A stretch of DNA of 24,107 nt from JBIOJM01 sp044450785 (GTDB taxonomy: Bacteria > Planctomycetota > Planctomycetia > Isosphaerales > Isosphaeraceae). The DNA is taken from positions 1-24,107 of the forward strand of contig JBIOJM010000136.1 of NCBI GenBank assembly GCA_044450785.1. The letters are read 5' to 3'. Position numbers and translations under genes: made by a program. Positions 8,870 through 16,254 of the stretch are shown here, in pieces (the first letter of the stretch is position 1; each line of letters starts with the position of its first letter). A model generated the notes under the pieces. That model made no database searches and was not told the origin of the DNA. It saw only the letters and a program-made list of their open reading frames with translations.

Positions 8870-9672
8870 GGCGCAGTCTCCTCCGAAACAGGGCGAGCCC
8901 AATGGGGTCGGCGCTTGTCGACGAACGCGCGGATGCCTTCCCTGGCCTCCTCGGAACTTCGAATCGCCGCACTGATCGCAGCAGCACCACGAAGGTCGTG
9001 GGGCCGGCCCATCACCTCATCGAGCAACCTCTTGGTCGTCGCCAGCGCCAAAGGAGCGCACTCCAACAGACTCTCAGCAACGCCGACCGCCTCGTCCAGG
9101 CAGCGGTCGGCGGTGGTAACGGTATTCACCAGACCCCAGGCGTGGGCGGTCTTGCTGGAGATCAGGCCCCCTCCCAGGAGCAGCTCGCGTACCCGGCGGT
9201 CGCCGATTTGGCGCCAAAGGTCATGCATGACAACTGCGGGGACCAAGCCCCGGCGCACCTCGGGATAGCCGATCCGGGATGTCTCGGCGGCGATGGCCAG
9301 GTCGCAAGCCGCCATTAGGCCGGCTCCGCCGGCAAGTGCGTCGCCATTGACCGCGGCGATTGTTAGCTTCGGCAAGGTGTGCAGTCGCTGGATCAGGTCG
9401 GCGAACTCCTGAATCGTCGCGATCGTCTCCGGCTCCGCCTCGGGCGATGCATCGATTGCGGCGGCCTCTTTCAGATCCATGCCCGAACAGAATGCAGGGC
9501 CCGCCCCCGTCAGGACGACAACGCGTATTTTGAAATCCACACTTAATTGATCGACGGCATCCCGTAATTGAGCCATCAGTGCCCTCGAAAGGGCGTTTCG
9601 CTGCTGGGGGCGATTGAGCGTGAGGACCGCGACCGGTCCTCGATCTTCACGACTGACGAGAATTGCGGTCAT
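8866..9672 (-). CDS. Enoyl-CoA hydratase/isomerase, LiuC/AtuE-like
   Basis: This 268-residue crotonase-fold protein has the oxyanion-hole segments FCSGMDLKE and AAVNGDALAGGAGLMAACDL. The first catalytic Glu of classical crotonases (GGG-L-E pattern) is Gly here (GGAGLM). The second Glu is kept in PEVRRGLVPAVV. From memory, this Gly plus the EVRxGLxPAV block is characteristic of bacterial methylglutaconyl-CoA hydratases (LiuC) and isohexenylglutaconyl-CoA hydratases (AtuE). The neighbours (carboxyltransferase, AtuA) support that assignment. Start: ATG at 9672 with AGGAGG upstream; it overlaps the stop of the preceding gene as ATGA. The longer open frame beyond this ATG is antisense noise. Substrate could be methylglutaconyl-CoA or a related 3-branched glutaconyl-CoA. 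Confidence 0.87.
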   Translation of the reverse strand: MTAILVSREDRGPVAVLTLNRPQQRNALSRALMAQLRDAVDQLSVDFKIRVVVLTGAGPAFCSGMDLKEAAAIDASPEAEPETIATIQEFADLIQRLHTLPKLTIAAVNGDALAGGAGLMAACDLAIAAETSRIGYPEVRRGLVPAVVMHDLWRQIGDRRVRELLLGGGLISSKTAHAWGLVNTVTTADRCLDEAVGVAESLLECAPLALATTKRLLDEVMGRPHDLRGAAAISAAIRSSEEAREGIRAFVDKRRPHWARPVSEETAP

Positions 9673-10037
9673 CTTTGGGAGACCTCCTGAGTGAACGGAT
9701 AGCCATCTTCCGGCACGGGAATCCTCATCTCCAGGAACACGGTTCCCAGGGCCTTGCCCTGGGTATCGAGACGCAGCGACCTGCTCGCGCCTCCCGCCAA
9801 GGCGTGATCGATGACGAAATTGAACGCATGTAGGCCAGGGATTAGATAGCGGCGGACCTGGCCGATCCCCATGGGACGCAAGAAGTCGGCGACGGCCGCC
9901 TCGGTCAAGTGGGTTAGAAGCCAGGCGTAAGCGACCGCGTCGTTGGCGACAACTCCCACGTTGGAACGATCTCCCTTGTCGCCACTCCGGGTGTGCGCCA
10001 GGTCTCCCAGCCGAATCCATCGTAACTGTTCAAGCAT
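9669..10037 (-). CDS. AtuA C-terminal-domain-like protein (stand-alone)
   Basis: This 122-residue protein starts MLEQLRWIRLGDLAHTRSGDKGDRSNVGV. The ARSGDKG.....GV.A pattern is the hallmark of the small domain that ends AtuA/DUF1446 proteins. A RYLIPGLHAFNFVIDHALAGG block follows, also typical. Here it is a separate gene directly after the AtuA large-domain gene, with a 36-base gap. In Pseudomonas-type AtuA both parts are in one chain. They probably form one complex. The ATG at 10037 is preferred on spacing to GGAA; an in-frame TTG at 10049 is possible. Its stop overlaps the hydratase start (ATGA). The molecular function of AtuA is not established; genetic context links it to acyclic terpene and leucine/isovalerate catabolism. 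Confidence 0.85.
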   Translation of the reverse strand: MLEQLRWIRLGDLAHTRSGDKGDRSNVGVVANDAVAYAWLLTHLTEAAVADFLRPMGIGQVRRYLIPGLHAFNFVIDHALAGGASRSLRLDTQGKALGTVFLEMRIPVPEDGYPFTQEVSQR

Positions 10038-10073
10038 GGCCGGTTCCAACCCCGCGGCTCTTCAGTTGAGCGA

Positions 10074-11540
10074 TCACGATCTGGGTGGATCTTGTATCGA
10101 CCCGGCCCACTCGGCAGCCGTCCGGACGTCGACCTGGGTACGCGGTTCAGCCAGGGCGCGCGGCACGAGGGCCGGCCAGTAGCCGAACGCCGGCCGGGGC
10201 GACGGCCGGCCGGTCGCATAGCCGGCGATTCCCGGTGGCCCTGAAGTGACCAGGGGCGCCAGCTCACGACAAAACCGTTCGACGGCCGCGCGCTCCGGGT
10301 CGCGGACAGTCACGCGCAGGACCACCTCGAAAGGCGGGGCCGCCGGACGAATCACACCCGGGGCGACGTCGCCGGCCCCCAAGCACTCGACGAGGGAATC
10401 GGCAAGCTGAACACCCGCGCGGCGCACCCGCTCGAGAATGAGTGCCCCGGCCGCGCGTGCCTTGGCCTCGGCGGCGCGGCCGACCACGGCCAGCATGCCG
10501 CTGGCCGTCCATCCGTCTCGATAGACGGCCACCAATTTGAGCCGATCCGACGGCGGCTGCCCTGTCGCTCCCTGAACCAACACGCGATCCATCCCCTGCT
10601 CCGCAAGCGAAACGCTGGTGAAATCCACATCAACATCCGGTGTACGATACCGCGCGGGGTCGTCGATCTCGTAGAGCAATTGTTCGGTCACTGTCCCGAC
10701 GGAGACTCGCCCCCCGGTTCCCTCGGGCTTGGTGAGCACGCAGGAGCCGTCGGCCGCCAGCTCGGCGATCGGGTAACCGATCCCAGCAGGATCGCTCAGC
10801 TCATTCCACTCATGCCAGAGCCCCCCGGTCGCCTGGGCGCCGCACTCGATCAAATGGCCGGCGACGGAAGCCCCGGCCAGCTTCGTCCAATCGTCCCAGC
10901 GCCAGCCGAAATGGGCCGCCGCGGGGCCGAGCGTCAACGAGGCATCCGCGACCCGTCCGGTCACCACGAATCGGCAGCCGGACTGCAATGCTAGAGCGAT
11001 CGGCCGCGCTCCGAGATAGACGTTGGCGGCGACCAGCCGTGAGATCACACCGGATATTGGGGCGCCGGTCTCGAGGTGCGCGAGGTCGATCCCATCCTGG
11101 GTCCATGCGGGGATCAGCCCCAGCACATCGTCACCCGTGACGACTCCGATGGCGATGTCGCGCAGTCCCGCGTTCTTGAGGATTTCGCCACAGCGGGCAG
11201 CGCACGACGGCGGATTCAGCCCTCCCGCGTTGGTGACGACCCGCAAGCCATCCTTTTGAATGAGGACAGGGGCCAGCCGCTCGACCAGCTCGGGAAAGTC
11301 GGTGACATACCCCGCGGTCGCATCCTTGGACCGGAGATGACTCAGGATCGCCATGGTCAGCTCGGCAAGGTATTCGAGCGTCAAGACGTCGATCCGGCCG
11401 TCGCGAGCGAGCAGATAGGGCGCATCGAGGTTATCGCCCCAGAAGCCGGCGCCGTTGCCAACGCGCAACGATCCGGAAACGGGATCAGGAGCGTTGGATA
11501 CCATGGTTTTCAAGTTCGACTGACCGGATGGATTGACCAT
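10074..11540 (-). CDS. AtuA/DUF1446 family protein (large domain)
   Basis: This 488-residue protein carries the AtuA (DUF1446) domain: GNGAGFWGDN near residue 28, LTLEYLAELTMAIL, VVTNAGGLNPPSCAARC (about 102-118), and FVVTGRVADASLTLGPAAAHFGW near 190-212. These are recognisable family blocks. The domain ends in this chain, and the usual C-terminal small domain is encoded separately just downstream. AtuA homologues sit in acyclic terpene utilisation and leucine-type catabolic clusters beside carboxyltransferases and hydratases, as here, but no reaction has been firmly assigned. The first ATG (11540) is 14 bases after the carboxyltransferase stop and has no strong ribosome-binding site. ATG 11504 is an alternative; both lie before the conserved region. 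Confidence 0.88.
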   Translation of the reverse strand: MVNPSGQSNLKTMVSNAPDPVSGSLRVGNGAGFWGDNLDAPYLLARDGRIDVLTLEYLAELTMAILSHLRSKDATAGYVTDFPELVERLAPVLIQKDGLRVVTNAGGLNPPSCAARCGEILKNAGLRDIAIGVVTGDDVLGLIPAWTQDGIDLAHLETGAPISGVISRLVAANVYLGARPIALALQSGCRFVVTGRVADASLTLGPAAAHFGWRWDDWTKLAGASVAGHLIECGAQATGGLWHEWNELSDPAGIGYPIAELAADGSCVLTKPEGTGGRVSVGTVTEQLLYEIDDPARYRTPDVDVDFTSVSLAEQGMDRVLVQGATGQPPSDRLKLVAVYRDGWTASGMLAVVGRAAEAKARAAGALILERVRRAGVQLADSLVECLGAGDVAPGVIRPAAPPFEVVLRVTVRDPERAAVERFCRELAPLVTSGPPGIAGYATGRPSPRPAFGYWPALVPRALAEPRTQVDVRTAAEWAGSIQDPPRS

Positions 11541-11554
11541 TGCTGCATGTTATC

Positions 11555-13201
11555 TCAGACTTGGAACACACCGATGCCGATCGGCACGGACTCACGGTTC
11601 CGCACCGCGACGTCGAGGGCCATGGAGAGCACCTCGCGGGTCTTCGCCGGGTCGATGATGGCATCGACCCAGAGGCGGGCGGCGGCGTAGCGGATGTCGG
11701 TCTCGCGATCGTAACGCTCGCGCAGCTCGTCGGCCATGGCGGCCAGCCCGGTGTCGTCAATTTCCTTTCCCTGTCGCTTGAGAGTCCCGACATTGACGTC
11801 GAGCATGGTCCGGGCGGCCTGCTGCGCGCCCATGACGGCGTATCTCGCACCCGGCCAGGCGAACAGGAACCGGGGGTCGAATGCCTTGCCGCAGAGCGCG
11901 TAATGCCCCGCGCCGAAGGAGTGCCCCACGATCAGGGTGATCTTGGGGACCGTGCTGTTGCTGACAGCGCTCACCAGCTTGGCCCCGCGCCGGATGATCC
12001 CGGTCCGCTCGGCGTCGCGGCCCACGTCGAAACCGTTCACGTCCTGGATGAACAGGATCGGTAGGCGGCTCTGATTGCACTCGAGCACGAACCGCGCGGC
12101 CTTGTCGGCGCTATCGGCGTAGATCACGCCGCCGAACTGGAACGGACCGCCGCCCTCGGGCCGGAACCTGAGCCGTTGACTCGCCACGATCCCAAGTGAA
12201 ACCCCGCCAAGCTGGCCGAAGCCGCAGACCAACGTTCGGCCGTATTCAGCCCGATACTCGTCAAGCCGGCCACCGTCCAAGATCGCGGCGAGCAAGTTGC
12301 GCACATCGTACTGCAAGGAGGGGTCTGGGCTCACCAATGTGTACAGCTCATCGGCCGGTCGAGCCGGCGGCTCGATCGTGGTCCGGCTTCCGGCTTGCTC
12401 GGGGTCGGGAGGCAGCAGCGCGATCAACCGGCGCAGCCGTGCCAGGCAGGCGTCGTCATCCGGCTCCCGGTAATCGACCGTGCCGCTGATCGCCGCGTGG
12501 ACGTGGGCGCCGCCCAGCTCGTCGTGCGAGATTTCCTGGCCGATGGCCGCTTTCACCAGCGCCGGGCCGGCCAGATACAGCCCCGAGCCCTCGGTCATCA
12601 AGACGGTATCACAGAGGACCGGCAGATAGGCTCCGCCCGCCACGCAGTTCCCCATGATCGCGGCGTATTGAGGGATTCCCCGCGCCGAGATCACGGCGTT
12701 GTTACGGAAGATCCGCCCGAAGTCGTCCTCGTCGGGGAAAACCTCGTCCTGCATCGGCAAGAAGGCGCCGGAGGAGTCGACAAGATACACGAGGGGGAGC
12801 CGGTTTTGCCAGGCGATCGTCTGGGCACGCAAAATCTTCTTGACCGTCATCGGAAAGCACGCACCCGCCTTGACCGTCGCGTCGTTGGCGACGACCATCA
12901 CGCGGCGACCCGCGACCGAACCGATGACCGTGACGACGCCCGCGCCGGGCGCACCGCCCCATTCCTCGTACAGCTCGTAGGCGGCCCACAAACCGAGCTC
13001 GAGCGCCCTAGCACCAGGGTCGAGCAGGGCGTCGATCCGCTCACGGGCCGTCTTCCGTCCCTTGGCGTGCTGCCGCTCGATGGCGGCAGGGCCGCCTCCC
13101 TGGCGGAGCTGGGCCTCCTCGGCCGAGAGCGCGGCAGTCAGCGCGCGGAGATCAGGATCGTGACCGAGGCGGGCCGCGGGTCGCGAATCAACGCGTGTCA
13201 C
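11555..13201 (-). CDS. Acyl-CoA carboxylase carboxyltransferase subunit, methylcrotonyl-CoA carboxylase beta-like
   Basis: This 548-residue biotin-dependent carboxyltransferase has both halves of the crotonase-like fold. MCC-beta-type blocks are clear: GRRVMVVANDATVKAG, MTVKKILRAQ, IYLVDS-type VYLVDSSGAFLPMQDEVFPD, MGNCVAGGAYLPVLCD, SHDELGGAHVHAAISG, FIQDVNGFDVGRDAE and VGHSFGAGHYALCGKAFDPRF. It would transfer CO2 from carboxybiotin to a 3-methylcrotonyl- or geranyl-like CoA. No biotin carboxylase/BCCP gene lies nearby, so the partner must be encoded elsewhere or lost. The start is a GTG at 13201 with GAGGAGG about 11 bases upstream; the frame extends further but is antisense there. Gene names liuB or atuC are possible, but the substrate is unproven. 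Confidence 0.9.
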   Translation of the reverse strand: MTRVDSRPAARLGHDPDLRALTAALSAEEAQLRQGGGPAAIERQHAKGRKTARERIDALLDPGARALELGLWAAYELYEEWGGAPGAGVVTVIGSVAGRRVMVVANDATVKAGACFPMTVKKILRAQTIAWQNRLPLVYLVDSSGAFLPMQDEVFPDEDDFGRIFRNNAVISARGIPQYAAIMGNCVAGGAYLPVLCDTVLMTEGSGLYLAGPALVKAAIGQEISHDELGGAHVHAAISGTVDYREPDDDACLARLRRLIALLPPDPEQAGSRTTIEPPARPADELYTLVSPDPSLQYDVRNLLAAILDGGRLDEYRAEYGRTLVCGFGQLGGVSLGIVASQRLRFRPEGGGPFQFGGVIYADSADKAARFVLECNQSRLPILFIQDVNGFDVGRDAERTGIIRRGAKLVSAVSNSTVPKITLIVGHSFGAGHYALCGKAFDPRFLFAWPGARYAVMGAQQAARTMLDVNVGTLKRQGKEIDDTGLAAMADELRERYDRETDIRYAAARLWVDAIIDPAKTREVLSMALDVAVRNRESVPIGIGVFQV

Positions 13202-13220
13202 GGGATTGTCGTTCCTCCTC

Positions 13221-14648
13221 TCAGTGGAGACGGGGATCGGTCGCCACGATGATGGTGCTGACAGCCTGCTGGTTGAAGCCCTTGAAACCCTCGCGCCGCT
13301 CCAGGTTTTCCAGGTGGCTACCGATCGTCCCGTCCCGCAGGAACTTGTCGCGCTCGAGGGCGGTGATCCACCCGAGCTGGAGTGCGCGGTCCGCCCGGCG
13401 TCTGTCGACCGGCCATCGTTCACCGGCGGTGAACGCCTGGCGCAGGAACGGGAAGTTCGAGAACGGCGGCATGGTCTCGATGCCCGCCTCGGCCTTGAGG
13501 CCGTCGCGCAGGGCATCGAAATCGAATTGAGCTTCCAGGTGATGCAGGCCGCCTTCGAGGATCGACTCACCATGCAAGGCGACCCAGAGCCCGACGGTCC
13601 CCGGTCGAGGCAGGTCGGGCAGCGTCAGGTGGGCAAAGTCCTCGGTGGCCTCGTCGGGCGCCAGGTCGAGGTCGGCGAAGATGACGATCCCGGTGACCGG
13701 ATGCTCAAGGACCTGCGCGCCCCAGCCGGCGTGGGCCCCTGCGTGAAACCGCTCGCGCAGCTCGAATCCCAGTCGCGTGAGCATGCCGATTACGCGCGGG
13801 AAGAACCGCCGCGAACAGCGGAACGTGTGATGATCGTGGTTGGCCCAGCCCAGGCCGAGGCGGTCCTGACGCGCCTTCTGTACCCGCGCGGCCGTGTTGC
13901 GCGACTGCCAGTATTCGCGTTCAACCTCGAAGACCAGGTGGCACGCCAGGTCGACCGAGCCTGCGAGCTCGATCACACGATCGAGGGTCATTTCGGTGGC
14001 GTCGAATCCCTCGCCGTCGTCGTCGAACCGGCGGCGGCGAGCCTCCCAGAGGTCGCGAGCCGCCAGCGCGTCGCGGGCCGCGTGCGGCCTCATTCGTCCC
14101 AGCCGCGCCAGGTCGCCGGGAAACGGCTCGAAGCCCAGGTAGGCACGCCGCTCCACCACGGCGAGCGTCGTCCGGTTGCCCTGGATTCGCCCGACCCGGT
14201 ATGGCCCCACGGAATAGCCGAGGATCTCCAGCCCCAGGTCGTGCGCCCGAGAAAACGCCGCGGCCCTTTCGACCTTGATGGCCACTTCCCGGACTGTGAA
14301 GACCGTCCCTCCGTTGGTGCTGGCATCAACGGGCACCAGCGCGATCCGGGGAAAAATCCCGCCGGAATGCGCGAAGACCGGCACCCCCACGCCGTAAGAG
14401 GTCGATTGGCGCTCGTAGCCCAGCGCCTCGAGTCGATCGCGTAAGCTTGTGTCCCCCTGGATCACAAGGTGGTCGATCCAGACCTTGAACCACGTCCCGG
14501 TTTCACGCTGCATCCGGTCCGCCAGATCGGCTGCGAATGCGTTTCCCTCGAGGGCCGTCGCGACCGCCTCGTCGAGAAACGCTTCCGTGTCGGGCCAACG
14601 CTTCCAATCAAACGCCGCGGGCGCGGCGGTCTCCGCGATCAGCGACAT
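13221..14648 (-). CDS. Putative two-module VOC-fold metalloenzyme, DUF1338/2-oxoadipate dioxygenase-like
   Basis: This 475-residue protein is certainly coding: GAGGAGA lies before the ATG at 14648, and its start overlaps the aminotransferase stop by 10 bases. A helical N-terminus leads to FKVWIDHLVI (H60), then LEALGYER and FAHSGGIFPRIALVPV. This resembles the DHIAF...LGYE...PRVFVSEL order of DUF1338 (HglS, 2-oxoadipate dioxygenase/decarboxylase). A second module has HDHHTFRCS (271-279), VIGMLTRLGF and VLEHPVTGIVIFADLDL (E315). Paired His and Glu at these places would suit VOC-type Fe(II) ligands. Resemblance was judged by eye, and overall identity to HglS looks low. A 2-oxoacid dioxygenase acting on the keto acid made by the adjacent aminotransferase is a reasonable guess; other VOC activities cannot be excluded. 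Confidence 0.5.
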   Translation of the reverse strand: MSLIAETAAPAAFDWKRWPDTEAFLDEAVATALEGNAFAADLADRMQRETGTWFKVWIDHLVIQGDTSLRDRLEALGYERQSTSYGVGVPVFAHSGGIFPRIALVPVDASTNGGTVFTVREVAIKVERAAAFSRAHDLGLEILGYSVGPYRVGRIQGNRTTLAVVERRAYLGFEPFPGDLARLGRMRPHAARDALAARDLWEARRRRFDDDGEGFDATEMTLDRVIELAGSVDLACHLVFEVEREYWQSRNTAARVQKARQDRLGLGWANHDHHTFRCSRRFFPRVIGMLTRLGFELRERFHAGAHAGWGAQVLEHPVTGIVIFADLDLAPDEATEDFAHLTLPDLPRPGTVGLWVALHGESILEGGLHHLEAQFDFDALRDGLKAEAGIETMPPFSNFPFLRQAFTAGERWPVDRRRADRALQLGWITALERDKFLRDGTIGSHLENLERREGFKGFNQQAVSTIIVATDPRLH

Positions 14649-15967
14649 TGTGTTTTCTCCTCGAGGCTTGCCTTCACTCTCCTGATCTCGTCCTCGGCTG
14701 CCGACAGTGTGGCGCCGATCAGATCCAGCCCGATTACAACCTGTCGCGTCGTCAAGCACAGAGGCGGGCAGATCCGGATCGTGCTCGTGCCGCAAGGGAG
14801 CAGGAGCAATCCACGATGAAAGGCCAGGTCGATCATCCAGTCGCGCAATGCCGGCTCCGGCTCTCCCGTTTCGGATTGGATCTCGACGCCGATCATGAGT
14901 CCGAGCCCGCGGACCTCGCGGATGCAGGGAAATCGCCGGGCGAGAGCCAGGAGGCCGTCGCGCATCTGTCTGCCCCGCCGGTCCGCGTTGGCACAATAAC
15001 GCTCTTCGACCAGGCGCAGCGTCGCCAGCGATGCCGCACAAGCGACCGGATTGCCGCCGAACGTCGAGGCGTGGCTTCCGCTCGGCCAGTCCATCACCGA
15101 TGCGCTCGCCACGATCGCGCCCAGCGGCAGCCCGTTGGCGATCCCTTTGGCGAGGCAGACGATATCACCGGCGACTCCCCAGTGTTCGGAGGCGAACATC
15201 TTTCCGGTCCGGCCGATGCCACTCTGGACCTCGTCCAAGACCAGCAAGACACCATGCTGATCGCACAGCCGGCGCAGGCCCGGCAAGAAATCCGGGGGAG
15301 GCACGATGTAACCCCCTTCACCCTGGATCGGCTCGACGAAAATCGCGGCTAGCTCATCCGGCGGGCAGATCGTCCGCAGCAGCGTATTGACACTCTCGAA
15401 GTCGCCGTAGCGAACATGATGAATGTCAGGCACCAGCGGGGAGAACCCGCGGCGCTGCATTGGCTTCGAGCCGCTCAAGGACATGGCGCCGTAAGTACGC
15501 CCGTGAAACGCGTTCAGGAAGGCGACAACCCGGTTCCGACCGGTGTGCCACCGCGTCAGCTTCAAGGCAGCCTCGATCGCCTCGGCACCGCTATTCGTGA
15601 AGAAGACGCGTTTCGGCTCTGGCCCCGGCGCCAGCACCGCCAGGCGCTCCGCCAGCCGGACCTGGGGCGTATAGTAGAAATCCGTCCCCGACATGTGGAT
15701 CAGCCGCCGGGATTGTTTGCGGATCGCCTCAACAACCCGGGGATGCGAATGCCCGACACTCGTCACGGCGATCCCCGCCGTATAGTCGAGGAAACGGTTG
15801 TCGTCCATGTCTTCGACCATCGCCCCCTTCGCACGGCGGACCACCAGGGGATAGACGCGCGTGTACGACGGTGACATGACGCGATGGTCTCGCTCCAGCC
15901 AGGCACTGCTTCGAGGACCAGGCAGCGGTCCCAGAATCCGCGGTTCATCACGGTACAGAGGAACCAT
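14639..15967 (-). CDS. Class III PLP-dependent aminotransferase
   Basis: This 442-residue fold-type I aminotransferase belongs to the acetylornithine/4-aminobutyrate aminotransferase group. It has NSGAEAIEAALKLTR (125-139), the AFHGRTYGA block (153-161), the PLP-ring contact LVLDEVQSGIGRTG (242-255), the Schiff-base lysine K274 in LAKGIANGLPLGA, and STFGGNP (301-307). The N-terminal GPRSSAWLERDHRVMSPSYT stretch is like that of the archaeal/bacterial ornithine-aminotransferase and racemase-like subgroup. The amino donor is not readable; such enzymes act on omega-amino groups of lysine, ornithine or GABA, and a few on alpha-amino acids. The ATG at 15967 has GGGAGGAT 6-8 bases upstream. It is the first gene of the operon, downstream of the promoter at 16130-16158. 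Confidence 0.92.
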   Translation of the reverse strand: MVPLYRDEPRILGPLPGPRSSAWLERDHRVMSPSYTRVYPLVVRRAKGAMVEDMDDNRFLDYTAGIAVTSVGHSHPRVVEAIRKQSRRLIHMSGTDFYYTPQVRLAERLAVLAPGPEPKRVFFTNSGAEAIEAALKLTRWHTGRNRVVAFLNAFHGRTYGAMSLSGSKPMQRRGFSPLVPDIHHVRYGDFESVNTLLRTICPPDELAAIFVEPIQGEGGYIVPPPDFLPGLRRLCDQHGVLLVLDEVQSGIGRTGKMFASEHWGVAGDIVCLAKGIANGLPLGAIVASASVMDWPSGSHASTFGGNPVACAASLATLRLVEERYCANADRRGRQMRDGLLALARRFPCIREVRGLGLMIGVEIQSETGEPEPALRDWMIDLAFHRGLLLLPCGTSTIRICPPLCLTTRQVVIGLDLIGATLSAAEDEIRRVKASLEEKTQCR

Positions 15968-16020
15968 TCCATTATCCTCCCAGCGACCCATTCGCTCGGG
16001 TCAAGATATCTTTCTTGTCG

Positions 16021-16070
16021 CGCGGGCATCGCTCCCGCGGCCTTGTAAACTCGGAACTCTCACTGCCGAG
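16021..16070. promoter_or_regulatory. Two inverted repeats in the operon leader
   Basis: CGCGGG (16021-16026) pairs with CCCGCG (16034-16039) over a 7-base loop. CTCGG (16050-16054) pairs with CCGAG (16066-16070). Both fall between the predicted promoter and the aminotransferase start. They could be leader hairpins or regulator sites; stems this short and GC-rich also occur by chance in such DNA. Confidence 0.3.
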
Positions 16071-16129
16071 ATCGCGAAGCTCGCAGAGAAGACTGAGGCG
16101 AATGGTTGGAGCGATCGAGTGGACACAGT

Positions 16130-16158
16130 ATTATTAGGAAACGCGGCATCGCGGTCAA
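16130..16158 (-). promoter_or_regulatory. Sigma70-like promoter for the eight-gene minus-strand operon
   Basis: Reading the minus strand, TTGACC (16158-16153) and AATAAT (16135-16130) match the -35 and -10 consensus at five of six positions each, with a 17-base spacer. It points at the aminotransferase and would give a leader of roughly 155 bases. It lies in the divergent gap with the Gfo/Idh gene. Prediction by consensus only. Confidence 0.45.
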
Positions 16159-16254
16159 ATCATTCCGGCGGCAGGCACGACTGCGCATGATGTGGCACGA
16201 TGACGTGGTTGCGCGCTACGGCCTCCCAATCAACCTCTCGAGGCGGGAAATCCG

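Noticed and set aside
9673..10020. N-terminal extension of the hydratase frame up to 10020
   Set aside because: This part overlaps the well-conserved AtuA small-domain gene in another frame, is Arg/Gly-rich noise, and the ATG at 9672 has an AGGAGG site.
13202..13573. Extension of the carboxyltransferase frame upstream to 13573
   Set aside because: It lies inside the 3' end of the VOC-like gene, in a different frame and with Ser/Arg-rich junk composition.
14649..15041. Extension of the VOC-like gene upstream to 15041
   Set aside because: It overlaps the aminotransferase C-terminus, whose coding pattern is clear; the ATG at 14648 has a good ribosome-binding site.
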